From: Clostridiales bacterium
Lineage (GTDB): Bacteria; Bacillota; Clostridia; Oscillospirales; Oscillospiraceae
Reading direction: 5' to 3'
Assembly (NCBI GenBank): GCA_019418625.1
Contig: DYBL01000112.1
Span: 18,693 to 82,692, forward strand
DNA length: 64,000 nt
Numbering within the stretch: position 1 is the stretch's first letter; every line of letters begins with the position of its first letter. The translations under genes and the position numbers were made by a program. The notes under the pieces are model-generated. The model made no database searches, was not told the DNA's origin, and saw only the letters and a list, made by a program, of their open reading frames with translations. Shown piece after piece: positions 42,446 through 50,961 of this stretch.

Positions 42446-43567
42446 TCATCCGCCCAGAAATGCCAGACGCAGGAGCTGCGTGAACATCTGGGAGAAGGTC
42501 ACCCGTGCCACGTCCTCCCCGGCCACGATGGGAATCTGGGCCACGGTCTCCTCTCCGGCGGTGACCGTGAGGGTGCCCAGTACGTCCCCCTGGGCCACGG
42601 GCGCGGCGACCGACTCCGCCAGCTCCACGGACTGGCTCAGCTGTCCGGCCTTGGCCTTTTCCAGCAGCAGGGCCGTCCCCTCCCCCAGCACCGGCTGCAC
42701 CGTGGCCTGGGTGCCCAGCTCCACGGGGATGGGCGGCAGGGCCTCCTGGGGCACGATGGTCTCCAGGGCGTAGGTGGAAAAGCCGTAGCTGAGCAGGGCC
42801 TTGGCGTCGTCGAACCGCTGGGCGGAGGTAGGGGCCTTCATAATGACGGAGATCAGCTCCATGCCGTCCCGCTCCGCCGTGCCGGACAGGCAGTAGAGGG
42901 CGGAGTCCGTGGAGCCGGTCTTGAGGCCCGTGGCTCCCTCGTAAAAGCGGATGAGCTTGTTGGTGTTCACCAGCTCGGACTTCCCGTCCCGCAGGGAGTC
43001 CATCCAGATGGTGGTGTAATTGCGGATGTCCGGGTGGTTCAAAATGAGCTCCCGGCTCATGAGGGCGATGTCCCAGGCGGAGGTCACGTGCCCCTGGGCG
43101 GGCAGGCCCGTGGCGTTTTTGAAAGTGGTGTCGTTCATGCCCAGCTCCCTGGCCCGCTGGTTCATCTTCTCCACGAACGCCTCCTCGCTGCCGGCCACGG
43201 CTTCCGCCAGGGCCACGGCGCAGTCGTTGGCGGACACCACGCACACGGCCTTGAGCATGTCGTCCACGGTCATCTGCTCGTTTTCCTCCAGCCAGATCTG
43301 ACTGCCACCCATGGAGCAGGCATGGGCGGAGGCGGTGATGACCGTGTCATAGCCCAGCTGTCCGGCGTCGATGGCTTCCATGGTCAAAAGCAGCGTCATG
43401 ACCTTGGTGACGCTGGCAGGCTCCAGCTTGGCGTGGGCGTCCTTTTCATAGAGCACGGTGCCCGTTTCCTTTTCCATCAGCACCGCCGAGGGCGCCGATA
43501 CCTCCAGAGCGCCCGCGCTGGTGGAGAGCAGTGCGGCCGCGCACAGCGCCGTCAAAAATCGCTTCAT
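42446..43567 (-). CDS. D-alanyl-D-alanine carboxypeptidase (DacF/PBP5-like)
   Basis: The start MKRFLTAL at 43567 follows AAGGGGG at 7 bases and opens a signal peptide (cleavage near AGA-LE). The 373-residue protein has all class motifs: SxxK as SVTK, SxN as SAN (VVSANDC) and KTG (GLKTGSTDSA), then a beta-rich C-terminal PBP5-type domain. It trims the terminal D-Ala of peptidoglycan stem peptides, in vegetative cells or in the cortex. Confidence 0.95.
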   Translation of the reverse strand: MKRFLTALCAAALLSTSAGALEVSAPSAVLMEKETGTVLYEKDAHAKLEPASVTKVMTLLLTMEAIDAGQLGYDTVITASAHACSMGGSQIWLEENEQMTVDDMLKAVCVVSANDCAVALAEAVAGSEEAFVEKMNQRARELGMNDTTFKNATGLPAQGHVTSAWDIALMSRELILNHPDIRNYTTIWMDSLRDGKSELVNTNKLIRFYEGATGLKTGSTDSALYCLSGTAERDGMELISVIMKAPTSAQRFDDAKALLSYGFSTYALETIVPQEALPPIPVELGTQATVQPVLGEGTALLLEKAKAGQLSQSVELAESVAAPVAQGDVLGTLTVTAGEETVAQIPIVAGEDVARVTFSQMFTQLLRLAFLGG

Positions 43568-43637
43568 GTCCATTCCCCCTTGCAGCAGTGGTACAGTGTA
43601 TGCGCCGGACGGGGCGTCCATGCCGCCATTTTTCGTG

Positions 43638-43666
43638 TTGCATTTTCCGGAAAGGTCTGCTATAAT
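43638..43666 (+). promoter_or_regulatory. tRNA-Gly promoter
   Basis: TTGCAT (43638-43643) and a perfect TATAAT (43661-43666) are 17 bases apart, ending 13 bases before the tRNA 5' end. Confidence 0.82.
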
Positions 43667-43679
43667 ACCACACAGGCTC

Positions 43680-43753
43680 GCGGCTATAGTTCATCGGTAG
43701 AACGGCAGCTTCCCAAGCTGCATAGGTGGGTTCGACTCCCATTAGCCGCTCCA
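43680..43753 (+). tRNA. tRNA-Gly (CCC anticodon)
   Basis: The 74-base gene includes CCA, acceptor stem GCGGCTA/TAGCCGC, anticodon stem GCAGC/GCTGC and loop TTCCCAA giving CCC, and a T-arm with GGTTCGACTCC. It is a single tRNA unit with its own promoter and terminator. Confidence 0.95.
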
Positions 43754-43754
43754 T

Positions 43755-43788
43755 AAAAATAACCACACCGAAAGGTGTGGTTATTTTT
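43755..43788 (+). terminator. tRNA-Gly terminator
   Basis: A perfect 15-bp stem (AAAAATAACCACACC with its complement) with loop GAAA ends in TTATTTTT. Confidence 0.92.
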
Positions 43789-44092
43789 ATGGATACCGTG
43801 GGTGATTAGAATGCTCGGCGGAAGCACCCGCAAGGGATACGCCGCATCCGTAAGGCGGCAAAGCCGTCAACGGCTGCGCAGTGAATTCCGCCTCCGCCAA
43901 GGTTTTCACCTATGGTGAAAACGTTTGTGCGGCGCAAAAGCGCCGCCCCACTGTGTGGAGCCCCAAGTCCTACCAGCATCTATACTGTTGCGATGTTCCA
44001 CGTCGGAGCAAGCGCACGCCGCTGCGCCTCCTTTCCAAATCGGACCCGCTGCGCTTGGCTTCACTTTGTTTTGGGGAACCCGCAGAAAGGCA
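43789..44092. other. Gene-free, hairpin-rich region beside tRNA-Gly
   Basis: No gene is supported. The first part can fold into a closed multi-hairpin unit: outer arms GGCGGAA (43817-43823) and TTCCGCC (43886-43892) enclose CCC-GCAA-GGG, GCCGC/GCGGC (43841-43859) and AGCCG-TCAA-CGGCT (43862-43875). Then come GTTTTCACC-TAT-GGTGAAAAC (43902-43922) and GGCGC-AAAA-GCGCC (43930-43943). The remainder (43950-44090) is unstructured and unassigned. It may be a decayed mobile or repeat element next to a tRNA. Confidence 0.55.
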
Positions 44093-44128
44093 AAAAGAAA
44101 GACACGCCGCAAGGCGTGTCTTTCTTTT
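44093..44128. terminator. Terminator after the large SLH repeat gene
   Basis: A perfect 16-bp stem (AAAAGAAAGACACGCC with its complement) with loop GCAA can act in both directions. It lies 12 bases past the stop of the leftward surface-protein gene. Confidence 0.9.
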
Positions 44129-44139
44129 GCTTGGTGACG

Positions 44140-47100
44140 TTATCCCTCGTAGTTTTCCATGCGCCAGACGATGGCGGAGAGCTGGCCGCGGGTGAGGGTG
44201 TTGCCGGGCTTATAGGTGCTGGTGCCGTTGGAGAAGTAGCCCTGCACGATGCCCGCGGCGCTGAGGGCCTGGACATAGATGTCGGACGTGTCGGTGAAGG
44301 GCTTCACGCTGGACAGATCCGAGGTGGACAGCTTCATGGCCTTGGCAGCGATCTGCGCCACTGCCAGACGGGTGATGGGGGCGTCCAGATTCACGTTGCC
44401 GCTGATGAGCTTGTCGTTCTTGGCCTTGGTCAGATAGCCGCTGGCCCAGTGGGAGCCGGTGGGATTCTGCGTCTGGTAGCCGGCCGCCAGCATGATGAGC
44501 TTGAGGGCCTGGCCATAGGTGACGGTGTTGTCGGGACGGAAGGACCCGTCGGAATAGCCGTCGATGACGCCGGCATCGTTCATTTCCACCACGTACTTAT
44601 AGCACCAGGTGGAGGAGGTCACGTCCTTGAATTTGGGCACGGACTTGACGATGCCCAGGCACAGCTTGCCGCTGGCAATGGCGTTGCCGGTGGAGCTGTA
44701 CGCCACATAGGGGATCTCCACGGAGCCGGTGTAGCTGCTGGCAGGCACGAAGCGCAGCTGGCTGATGGACTGGCTGCCGGAGGAGGTGGTGTACTTGGTG
44801 GAGGTGTTGGCCTTCACGGAGGTGCCGCTGCCCACATAGATGGTGCCCTGGGAGGAGGCGGGCAGCTCCAGGAGCCGGATGCTTCCCATGGACATGCCGG
44901 TGCCCTTGGACACGGCGCTGGACAGGGACGAGGACGGGAAGCTGACGGAAGAGCCCCGGGTGGTCACACCGTAGACTTCCGGCATGGTGGCCAGCGTCAC
45001 GGAGATGAGCACGGTGCCGGAGACGGCCTTGGAGCCGCTGCCGTAGGCGGTGAAGCCGATGCTGGGGCAGTAGTTGAAGCCGTTGGGGGTGAAGGTCAGC
45101 TCACTGAGGGCGTAGTCGGACGTGGAGTCCGGGCTGAAGTAGAACTTATAGTCCGAGCAGTTGCTGGAGGTCAGGCGGACGCTCTTTCCGTACTTGCTGG
45201 CATTGTAGTAATCGTAGTTGAGCGTGCCGGAGGCAGGCAGGGAGTTGAACACCACGTAATTGAGCGTCTCGTTGGGATACTTTTCCTTGAAGAAACGGGC
45301 AAAGTCGTTGTGGTTGAGCTGCACGGAGCTGCTGTAAGTGGTGTAATAGAGGATGTTGCCCTCGCCTGTCACGGCGGTGGTCTTGGCGCGGATGGTCATG
45401 GTGCCTTCCACATAGGTGCTGGAATCGTACCAGACAGTGAAGTCCATTTCCACGGTGCCGCTGAAGTCCTTGGAGGCCACAAAGGTCAGCTCGTCCAGGT
45501 CATAGTCGCCGTACTGGTCGTCGTTGTAGTAGAACCGGTACTCGGACAGATCGTCCTTGGTAAGGCGCTCTTCGTCCCGGCCGTCGTAATCGTAGTAGAG
45601 GTAGCCGTTGGAGGACTTGTAGGAGCTGTCGGGATCGAAAGTGACATAGCGGGGCGTCTTGTCATACTCTTCTTCGAAGTAGTCCTTGAAGTCGCTCCGG
45701 TCCAGCTCCACGGTGTCGCCGGCTTCCACGGTATAGTCGATGTCGCCCTTGTCCGCGTCCTCGTCATCCACATCGCCGATGCGGATCTCCAGGACGCCGT
45801 CCAGGTCTTCATCCTCACCGTAGGCGGTGAATTCCAGACGGACCACGGACCCGTCCGCGTCCTCGTCGGCCACGAAGGTCAGATAGTCGATGGAATAGGA
45901 GGCGGAGCGGGAATAATAGAACTCAAAGTCTTCCAGATCGTCCTTGCTGATGCGCTCTTCCTCATCGCCGTCATAGTCGTAATAGAGGTAGCCGTTGGAG
46001 GACTTATAGGAGCTGTCGGGATAGAAGACCACATAGTCGAAGGTATCGTCGTCGTACTCGTCTTCAAAGTAATCCTTGAAGTCGCTGCGGTCGAAGTCCA
46101 CGGTGTCGTCCGGGTCCACCTCATAGACGATGTCGGCCTTGCTGGAGCTGGAGCTGGAACCGCGGCCGATCTTGATCTCCAGGGTGGTGTCCACCTCGTG
46201 ATCCTCGCCGTACAGAGTGCAGTCGATGACCAGCGTGCGGCTGCTGGCGTCTTCATCGGCCACAAAGGTGAGCTTATCCAGAGGATAGGAGCTGGAGTTG
46301 GAGTACTCGAAATAGTTGTCCGTCAGATCGTCCCGGTCCAGACGCTCTTCATCGCTGCCCTCATAGTCATAGTAGATATAGCCCACGGAGGACTTGTAGG
46401 AGCTGTCGGGATAGAAATCCACATAGTCGAAGTCGTCGTCGTACACGTCCTCGTAGGCGTCCCGGAAATCGGCGCGGTCAAAGTTCACGGACTCGCCGGG
46501 CTTGACCTTGTAAACGATGGAGTCGACCTTGTTGGACACGGTGTACAGGGCGTAATAGGTGGTGCTGGAGGTCAGGGAGATCCGGCTCACATCGGAGGAG
46601 GTCAGATAGGACTGGCCGTCATAAATGGCGGAGGAGCCGGGGTTGCTGGTGGTCCAGCCCTTGAAGGTGTAGGTCTTGCCGCTGGAGGACTTGGACGGGG
46701 TGCCCGGATTGGAGGGGGCGCTCCCCTTTTTGATGCTCTGCGTGCGGTAAGTGGAAGAACCGTTTTTGAACGTGACGGTGATGCTGGTATCCGGCATGGA
46801 GTAACCGCAGGTGTCGCACTTGTGGTCCTCGTTCAGGTCCACATGACCGCCCAGGTTGTCCTTATAGCCGCACACGGTGCACTGGTCCCAGTGGTTGCTG
46901 GCGTCGGACTTCATGCCGCCGTTGTAGCGATGGGATTCACGGCCGGTCTGTGCACCGCAGTCCGTGCACTTTTTCCAGTGGGCGGAGCTGTCGGTCTCAT
47001 AGCCGGACGGCCAGTTGTGATTGGCCCCCTGGGTGGCGGAGCAGCCGCTGACCAGGCAGGTACGCTGGTGCTGCTGGTCGTTGAGCTTCTGCCAGGCGCC

Positions 47101-47208
47101 CCAGCTGTTGTGTCCGCAGTCCGCGGCCAGGGCCGTGGGCATGAGCGACAGCGTCAGCACGGCGGACAGCATCAGCGCAGGAAGCCTTCTTTTCAAAAAG
47201 CGTTTCAT
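44140..47208 (-). CDS. Large secreted surface protein: Cys motifs, tandem acidic repeats, three SLH domains
   Basis: The start at 47208 follows ATGGAGGGAACACTT; the product has 1022 residues. It has a signal peptide (cleavage near ALA-AD). Residues 30-150 contain Cys/His units (CTDCG, CTVCG, CDTCG with upstream HW). A Listeria-type beta-grasp repeat lies near 152-225. Five divergent repeats of about 110-130 residues begin near 230, 357, 490, 618 and 743; the first three share YKSSxGYxYYDY and LTFVA. Three SLH domains end the protein (about 857-1022). Repeats 1-3 are very Asp/Glu-rich and may bind calcium. It is a wall-anchored protein of unknown ligand. Confidence 0.9.
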   Translation of the reverse strand: MKRFLKRRLPALMLSAVLTLSLMPTALAADCGHNSWGAWQKLNDQQHQRTCLVSGCSATQGANHNWPSGYETDSSAHWKKCTDCGAQTGRESHRYNGGMKSDASNHWDQCTVCGYKDNLGGHVDLNEDHKCDTCGYSMPDTSITVTFKNGSSTYRTQSIKKGSAPSNPGTPSKSSSGKTYTFKGWTTSNPGSSAIYDGQSYLTSSDVSRISLTSSTTYYALYTVSNKVDSIVYKVKPGESVNFDRADFRDAYEDVYDDDFDYVDFYPDSSYKSSVGYIYYDYEGSDEERLDRDDLTDNYFEYSNSSSYPLDKLTFVADEDASSRTLVIDCTLYGEDHEVDTTLEIKIGRGSSSSSSKADIVYEVDPDDTVDFDRSDFKDYFEDEYDDDTFDYVVFYPDSSYKSSNGYLYYDYDGDEEERISKDDLEDFEFYYSRSASYSIDYLTFVADEDADGSVVRLEFTAYGEDEDLDGVLEIRIGDVDDEDADKGDIDYTVEAGDTVELDRSDFKDYFEEEYDKTPRYVTFDPDSSYKSSNGYLYYDYDGRDEERLTKDDLSEYRFYYNDDQYGDYDLDELTFVASKDFSGTVEMDFTVWYDSSTYVEGTMTIRAKTTAVTGEGNILYYTTYSSSVQLNHNDFARFFKEKYPNETLNYVVFNSLPASGTLNYDYYNASKYGKSVRLTSSNCSDYKFYFSPDSTSDYALSELTFTPNGFNYCPSIGFTAYGSGSKAVSGTVLISVTLATMPEVYGVTTRGSSVSFPSSSLSSAVSKGTGMSMGSIRLLELPASSQGTIYVGSGTSVKANTSTKYTTSSGSQSISQLRFVPASSYTGSVEIPYVAYSSTGNAIASGKLCLGIVKSVPKFKDVTSSTWCYKYVVEMNDAGVIDGYSDGSFRPDNTVTYGQALKLIMLAAGYQTQNPTGSHWASGYLTKAKNDKLISGNVNLDAPITRLAVAQIAAKAMKLSTSDLSSVKPFTDTSDIYVQALSAAGIVQGYFSNGTSTYKPGNTLTRGQLSAIVWRMENYEG

Positions 47209-47408
47209 AAGTGTTCCCTCCATCTCTTCCATGCGTTGGGTGAATTGGTATGCTTTCTTCCTGCTTGTACCATAGCGGAAAAGCGCTTTGAAATCATGAA
47301 CAAATTATGAACAGCCCCCGCTTTCCCGTTATTTCCAGAAAAGTATTTTTCTTCCCCGGTAAAAATGGGTATCTTGCGGGAAATTCGGCGGTTTTTTCCA
47401 CTTTTTCC

Positions 47409-47437
47409 TTTACAAATAAAATTCCTTCCAGTATAAT
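47409..47437 (+). promoter_or_regulatory. prfB promoter
   Basis: TTTACA (47409-47414) and TATAAT (47432-47437) are 17 bases apart and lie 39 bases upstream of the prfB start. Confidence 0.8.
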
Positions 47438-47475
47438 ACTATGGCTAATGAAATTCTATGAAACGGAGAAGCGCC

Positions 47476-48600
47476 ATGGCTTTGATCGAATACGACGAAT
47501 ACAAGCAGAAGCTGCGGGACCTGGGTCCGGAGCTTCAAAAGCTCTCCGCCGCGCTGGACGTGGACAGTGCCCGGCAGGAGGCCCAGCGCCTGGAGGACGA
47601 GACGGCACAGGACGGGTTCTGGAACGACCTGGAGCGGTCCCAGAAGGTGCAGATGCGCCTCAAGCAGCTGCAAAACAAGGTCAGCCGCCAGGAAAAGCTG
47701 GTGAGCGAGTGGGAGGACCTCAACGCCCTTTGCGAAATGGGCCAGGAGGCCGAGGATGAGGAGCTGCTGGCCGAGCTGAAGGAGGGCTATGCCCGTCTGG
47801 AGGAGAAGATCGAGGAGACCCGGATGACCACGCTGCTCTCCGGCGAGTATGACAACTCCAATGCCATTTTGCAGTTCCACGCCGGCGCCGGCGGCACCGA
47901 GGCCCAGGACTGGGCCCAGATGCTCTACCGCATGTATACCCGCTGGGCCGAGCGCCACGGCTTTGTTTACAAGATCCTGGACTATGAGGACGGCGACGAG
48001 GCGGGCATCAAGTCCGCGGCCATCTCCATCGAAGGCGAGAACGCCTACGGCCTTTTGAAGAGCGAGAACGGCGTGCACCGTCTGGTGCGCGTGTCTCCCT
48101 TTGACGCCAACGCCCGGCGGCAGACGTCCTTTGCCGCCGTGGAGGTCATGCCGGAGCTGGAGGATGACAACACCATCGAGATCCGGGACGAGGACATCGA
48201 GATGCAGGTCTACCGGGCCAGCGGCGCCGGCGGCCAGCACGTCAACAAGACCTCCTCTGCCGTGCGCCTCATCCACAAGCCCACGGGCATCGTGGTGGCG
48301 TCCCAGCAGGAGCGCAGCCAGTTCCAGAACAAGGACAACTGTATGAAGATGCTGCGGGCAAAGCTCCTGGAGCTCAAGGCCCAGCAGCACGCCGAGAAGA
48401 TCAGCGACATCAAGGGCGTGCAGATGAAGATCGAGTGGGGCAGCCAGATCCGCTCCTATGTCTTCATGCCCTACCAGATGGTCAAGGACACCCGTACCGG
48501 CTACGAGACGGGCAACATCGACAATGTGATGGACGGCGATCTGGACGGCTTTTTGAACGCATATCTGACCCAATTGGCCACCGGCGAGCTGAAAAAGTGA
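47476..48600 (+). CDS. prfB: Peptide chain release factor 2
   Basis: The ATG at 47476 follows CGGAGAAGCGCC; an upstream in-frame ATG (47458) lacks a ribosome site. The 374-residue RF2 has the stop-codon motif SPF (VRVSPFDANARRQ) that reads UGA/UAA, and the catalytic GGQ in ASGAGGQHVNKTSSAVRL. No in-frame UGA or slippery CUU is present in the first 30 codons, so the usual programmed frameshift that autoregulates RF2 is absent. Confidence 0.96.
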   Translation: MALIEYDEYKQKLRDLGPELQKLSAALDVDSARQEAQRLEDETAQDGFWNDLERSQKVQMRLKQLQNKVSRQEKLVSEWEDLNALCEMGQEAEDEELLAELKEGYARLEEKIEETRMTTLLSGEYDNSNAILQFHAGAGGTEAQDWAQMLYRMYTRWAERHGFVYKILDYEDGDEAGIKSAAISIEGENAYGLLKSENGVHRLVRVSPFDANARRQTSFAAVEVMPELEDDNTIEIRDEDIEMQVYRASGAGGQHVNKTSSAVRLIHKPTGIVVASQQERSQFQNKDNCMKMLRAKLLELKAQQHAEKISDIKGVQMKIEWGSQIRSYVFMPYQMVKDTRTGYETGNIDNVMDGDLDGFLNAYLTQLATGELKK

Positions 48601-48651
48601 TCCGGTGGGGCCAGATCCTGCGGCAGGACAGGTGAATGTGCCAAAAAAAGG

Positions 48652-48679
48652 CGCGGCTCATAGAGGCCGCGTCCTTTTT
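48652..48679 (+). terminator. Terminator after prfB
   Basis: A CGCGGC/GCCGCG stem with an 8-base loop is followed by TCCTTTTT, 50 bases after the prfB stop. The stem is short, so termination may be partial before the MATE gene. Confidence 0.65.
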
Positions 48680-48706
48680 ATCGGAATGTGAGAAAGGAGA
48701 AACAAG

Positions 48707-50101
48707 ATGCAAGACAAAAGAGAAGCCGCCGGCGCGGCGCCCCAGGAAAACAAAATGGGCGTGCTGCCGGTGGGCCGGCTGCTGGCCGGCATGGCCATCC
48801 CCATGATGATCTCCATGCTGGTGCAGGCACTGTACAACGTGGTGGACAGCGTGTTCGTGGCGCAGATCAGCGAAGACGCGCTCAATGCCGTTTCATTGGC
48901 ATTCCCTCTGCAAAACCTGATGATCGCCGTGGGCGCCGGCACTGCCGTGGGCATCAACGCGCTGCTGTCCCGCTCCCTGGGCGAGAAGAACCAGGCCATG
49001 GCGGACCGGGCGGCCAACACGGGCATTTTCCTCTCTTTGTGCAGCTTCGTGGTGTTCGCGCTCATCGGAGTGTTCCTCTCCCGGCCCTTCTTCCTGGCCC
49101 AGGCCGCTGGTGAGGACGTGATCGTGAACTACGGCACCCAGTATGCCGCCATCTGCCTGGGCTGCTCCGTGGGCGTTTTCTGCCAGTTCTGCTTTGAGCG
49201 GCTGCTCCAGTCCACGGGCCGCACCTTCTTTGCCATGTGCACCCAGCTGGTGGGCGCCATCATCAACATCGTGCTGGACCCCATTTTGATCTTCGGCCTG
49301 CTGGGCATGCCCCGGATGGAGGTGGCCGGCGCGGCGGTGGCCACGGTGGCCGGCCAGATCGTGGCCGCGATCCTGGCCCTCATTTTGAACCTGCGCTGCA
49401 ATCCTGACGTCCACATCCATCCCCGCCAGGTCCGCTGGGACGGCCGTGTGGTGCGGGAGATCTACCGGGTGGGCTTCCCCTCCATCGTCATGCAGTCCAT
49501 CGGCTCGGTGATGGTGTTCGGCATGAACAAGATCCTCTTCTCCTTCACCAAGACGGCCACTGCCGTGTTCGGCGCCTACTTCAAGCTCCAGAGCTTCGTG
49601 TTCATGCCCGTGTTCGGCCTGAACAACGGCATGGTGCCCGTGGTCAGCTATAACTACGGCGCCGCCCGGCTGGACCGGGTGAAGAAGACCGTCAAGCTCA
49701 CCATCATCACTGCCACGGCCATCATGGCGGTGGGCTTCGCCATCTTCCAGATCGCGCCCGAGCAGCTGCTGGCGTTCTTCAATGCCTCCGCGGACATGGC
49801 GTCCATCGGCTCCGTGGCCCTGCGCATCATCAGCTTTTCCTTCCTGCTGGCCGGCTTCGATATCATCGCCGGCTCTGTGTGCCAGGCCATCGGCAACCCC
49901 TTCTACAGCCTGATCGTGTCCGTGTGCCGTCAGCTGCTGGTGCTGCTGCCGGTGGCGTGGCTGCTGTCCCTCACCGGACGGCTGGAGCTGGTGTGGCTGG
50001 CCTTCCCCGTGGCCGAGTGCGTGTCGCTGGTGCTGAGCATCACGTTCCTGCGCCGGACCATGCGCGCTGTGGAGCGCCAGCTGGGCGGGGCCAAGGCGTA
50101 A
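48707..50101 (+). CDS. MATE family efflux transporter
   Basis: The 464-residue membrane protein has twelve predicted segments in two halves. Typical MATE features include GRLLAGMAIPMMISMLVQAL, then YNVVDSVFVAQIS, AVGAGTAVGINALLSRSLGE and FGLNNGMVPVVSYNYGAA. It exports drugs or metabolites by Na+ or H+ antiport; the substrate is unknown. AGAAAGGAGAAACAAG precedes the ATG. Confidence 0.95.
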   Translation: MQDKREAAGAAPQENKMGVLPVGRLLAGMAIPMMISMLVQALYNVVDSVFVAQISEDALNAVSLAFPLQNLMIAVGAGTAVGINALLSRSLGEKNQAMADRAANTGIFLSLCSFVVFALIGVFLSRPFFLAQAAGEDVIVNYGTQYAAICLGCSVGVFCQFCFERLLQSTGRTFFAMCTQLVGAIINIVLDPILIFGLLGMPRMEVAGAAVATVAGQIVAAILALILNLRCNPDVHIHPRQVRWDGRVVREIYRVGFPSIVMQSIGSVMVFGMNKILFSFTKTATAVFGAYFKLQSFVFMPVFGLNNGMVPVVSYNYGAARLDRVKKTVKLTIITATAIMAVGFAIFQIAPEQLLAFFNASADMASIGSVALRIISFSFLLAGFDIIAGSVCQAIGNPFYSLIVSVCRQLLVLLPVAWLLSLTGRLELVWLAFPVAECVSLVLSITFLRRTMRAVERQLGGAKA

Positions 50102-50115
50102 GGGCCTGAAACGAC

Positions 50116-50151
50116 AAAAAGCGCGTCCGATCATTCGGACGCGCTTTTTTT
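50116..50151. terminator. Terminator, MATE gene / M23 gene
   Basis: A perfect 15-bp stem (AAAAAGCGCGTCCGA with its complement) with loop TCAT and T-tracts in both directions lies between convergent genes. Confidence 0.92.
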
Positions 50152-50160
50152 GCGGGCGGG

Positions 50161-50865
50161 TCAGGAGTCCAGGAAGGTCTGGGGGTCCACGGCGTCGCCG
50201 TCGCAGGTGACGGAAAAGTGCAGGTGGGGCCCGGAGGCGGATTCCGCGGCGGCGGTGGTGCCCACGGAGCCGATGATCTGTCCGGCGGAGACGGTGTCCC
50301 CCTCGGCCACGGTGGGCTGGGCCTGGAGGTTTGCGTAGGTGGTCTGGTAGCCGCCGGCGTGCTCGATGACCACGGTGGTGCCCATCAGGGGATCGTCCTC
50401 CACCGCCAGCACGGTGCCGGCGCTGGCGGAGAGCACGTGGGTGCCCGTCTGGGCGGCGATGTCGATGCCGTCGTGGGTGCGCCAGTCGTCCAGAGTCTCG
50501 TTATACATCAGCTGGTCCACGGAGAAGGCGGAGACCACCTCTCCCTGCAGCGGCGAGACTACCAGGTGGGGCGCTTCGGCCACCACGGGGACGGTGTCGT
50601 CCACGGTGACGGGATCTTCCGGCATGGCGATCACCGGGGTCTGGACCTCCTCCGGCTCTTCCGGCTCCGCGGCGGCCTCTTCCTCCGGCTGAGGCTGGGC
50701 GGGCAGCGCCGCCGGCGCCGCGGACTCCTGCGCGGGCGCTTCCTCCCGGGGGGCGGGATCGTCCAGCAGCAGGAAATAACCGCCTGCCGCAGCGGCCAGC
50801 AGGCAGATGCTCAGCGTCACATAGAATCCGGCGCCGCTGAGTGCGCCCTTGAAACGGTCTTTCAT
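50161..50865 (-). CDS. Membrane-anchored M23 (LytM) peptidase-like protein, SpoIIQ-like
   Basis: The ATG at 50865 follows GAGGGAGGATGC. The 234-residue protein has one N-terminal membrane segment (FYVTLSICLLAAAAGGYFLL), a Pro/Glu/Ala linker (residues 40-90) and a C-terminal M23 domain. The zinc motifs HDGIDIAA (HxxxD) and GPHLHF (HxH) are both present, so it could be active. This layout fits SpoIIQ, which joins mother cell and forespore, but other cell-wall hydrolases share it. No spoIID partner lies adjacent. Confidence 0.85.
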   Translation of the reverse strand: MKDRFKGALSGAGFYVTLSICLLAAAAGGYFLLLDDPAPREEAPAQESAAPAALPAQPQPEEEAAAEPEEPEEVQTPVIAMPEDPVTVDDTVPVVAEAPHLVVSPLQGEVVSAFSVDQLMYNETLDDWRTHDGIDIAAQTGTHVLSASAGTVLAVEDDPLMGTTVVIEHAGGYQTTYANLQAQPTVAEGDTVSAGQIIGSVGTTAAAESASGPHLHFSVTCDGDAVDPQTFLDS

Positions 50866-50926
50866 GAAAGCATCCTCCCTCATATGGAACTTGAGGGAAG
50901 TATGGACGCTTTTTCCCAAAAATATA

Positions 50927-50954
50927 CAGGGCACGGCCATTTGGCCGTGCCCTG
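50927..50954 (-). terminator. Terminator after gpmI
   Basis: A 12-bp stem (CAGGGCACGGCC/GGCCGTGCCCTG) with loop ATTT is followed by TATATTTTT on the minus strand, directly after the gpmI stop. Confidence 0.88.
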
Positions 50955-50961
50955 TTGGGTT

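Noticed and set aside
43680..44140. Possible integrated island using tRNA-Gly as attachment site
   Set aside because: No integrase and no direct repeat of the tRNA 3' end was found in the window; housekeeping genes follow directly.
43912..47310. A 1132-codon open frame opposite the large SLH gene
   Set aside because: The minus-strand gene has a signal peptide, repeats and SLH domains; the plus frame is its mirror.
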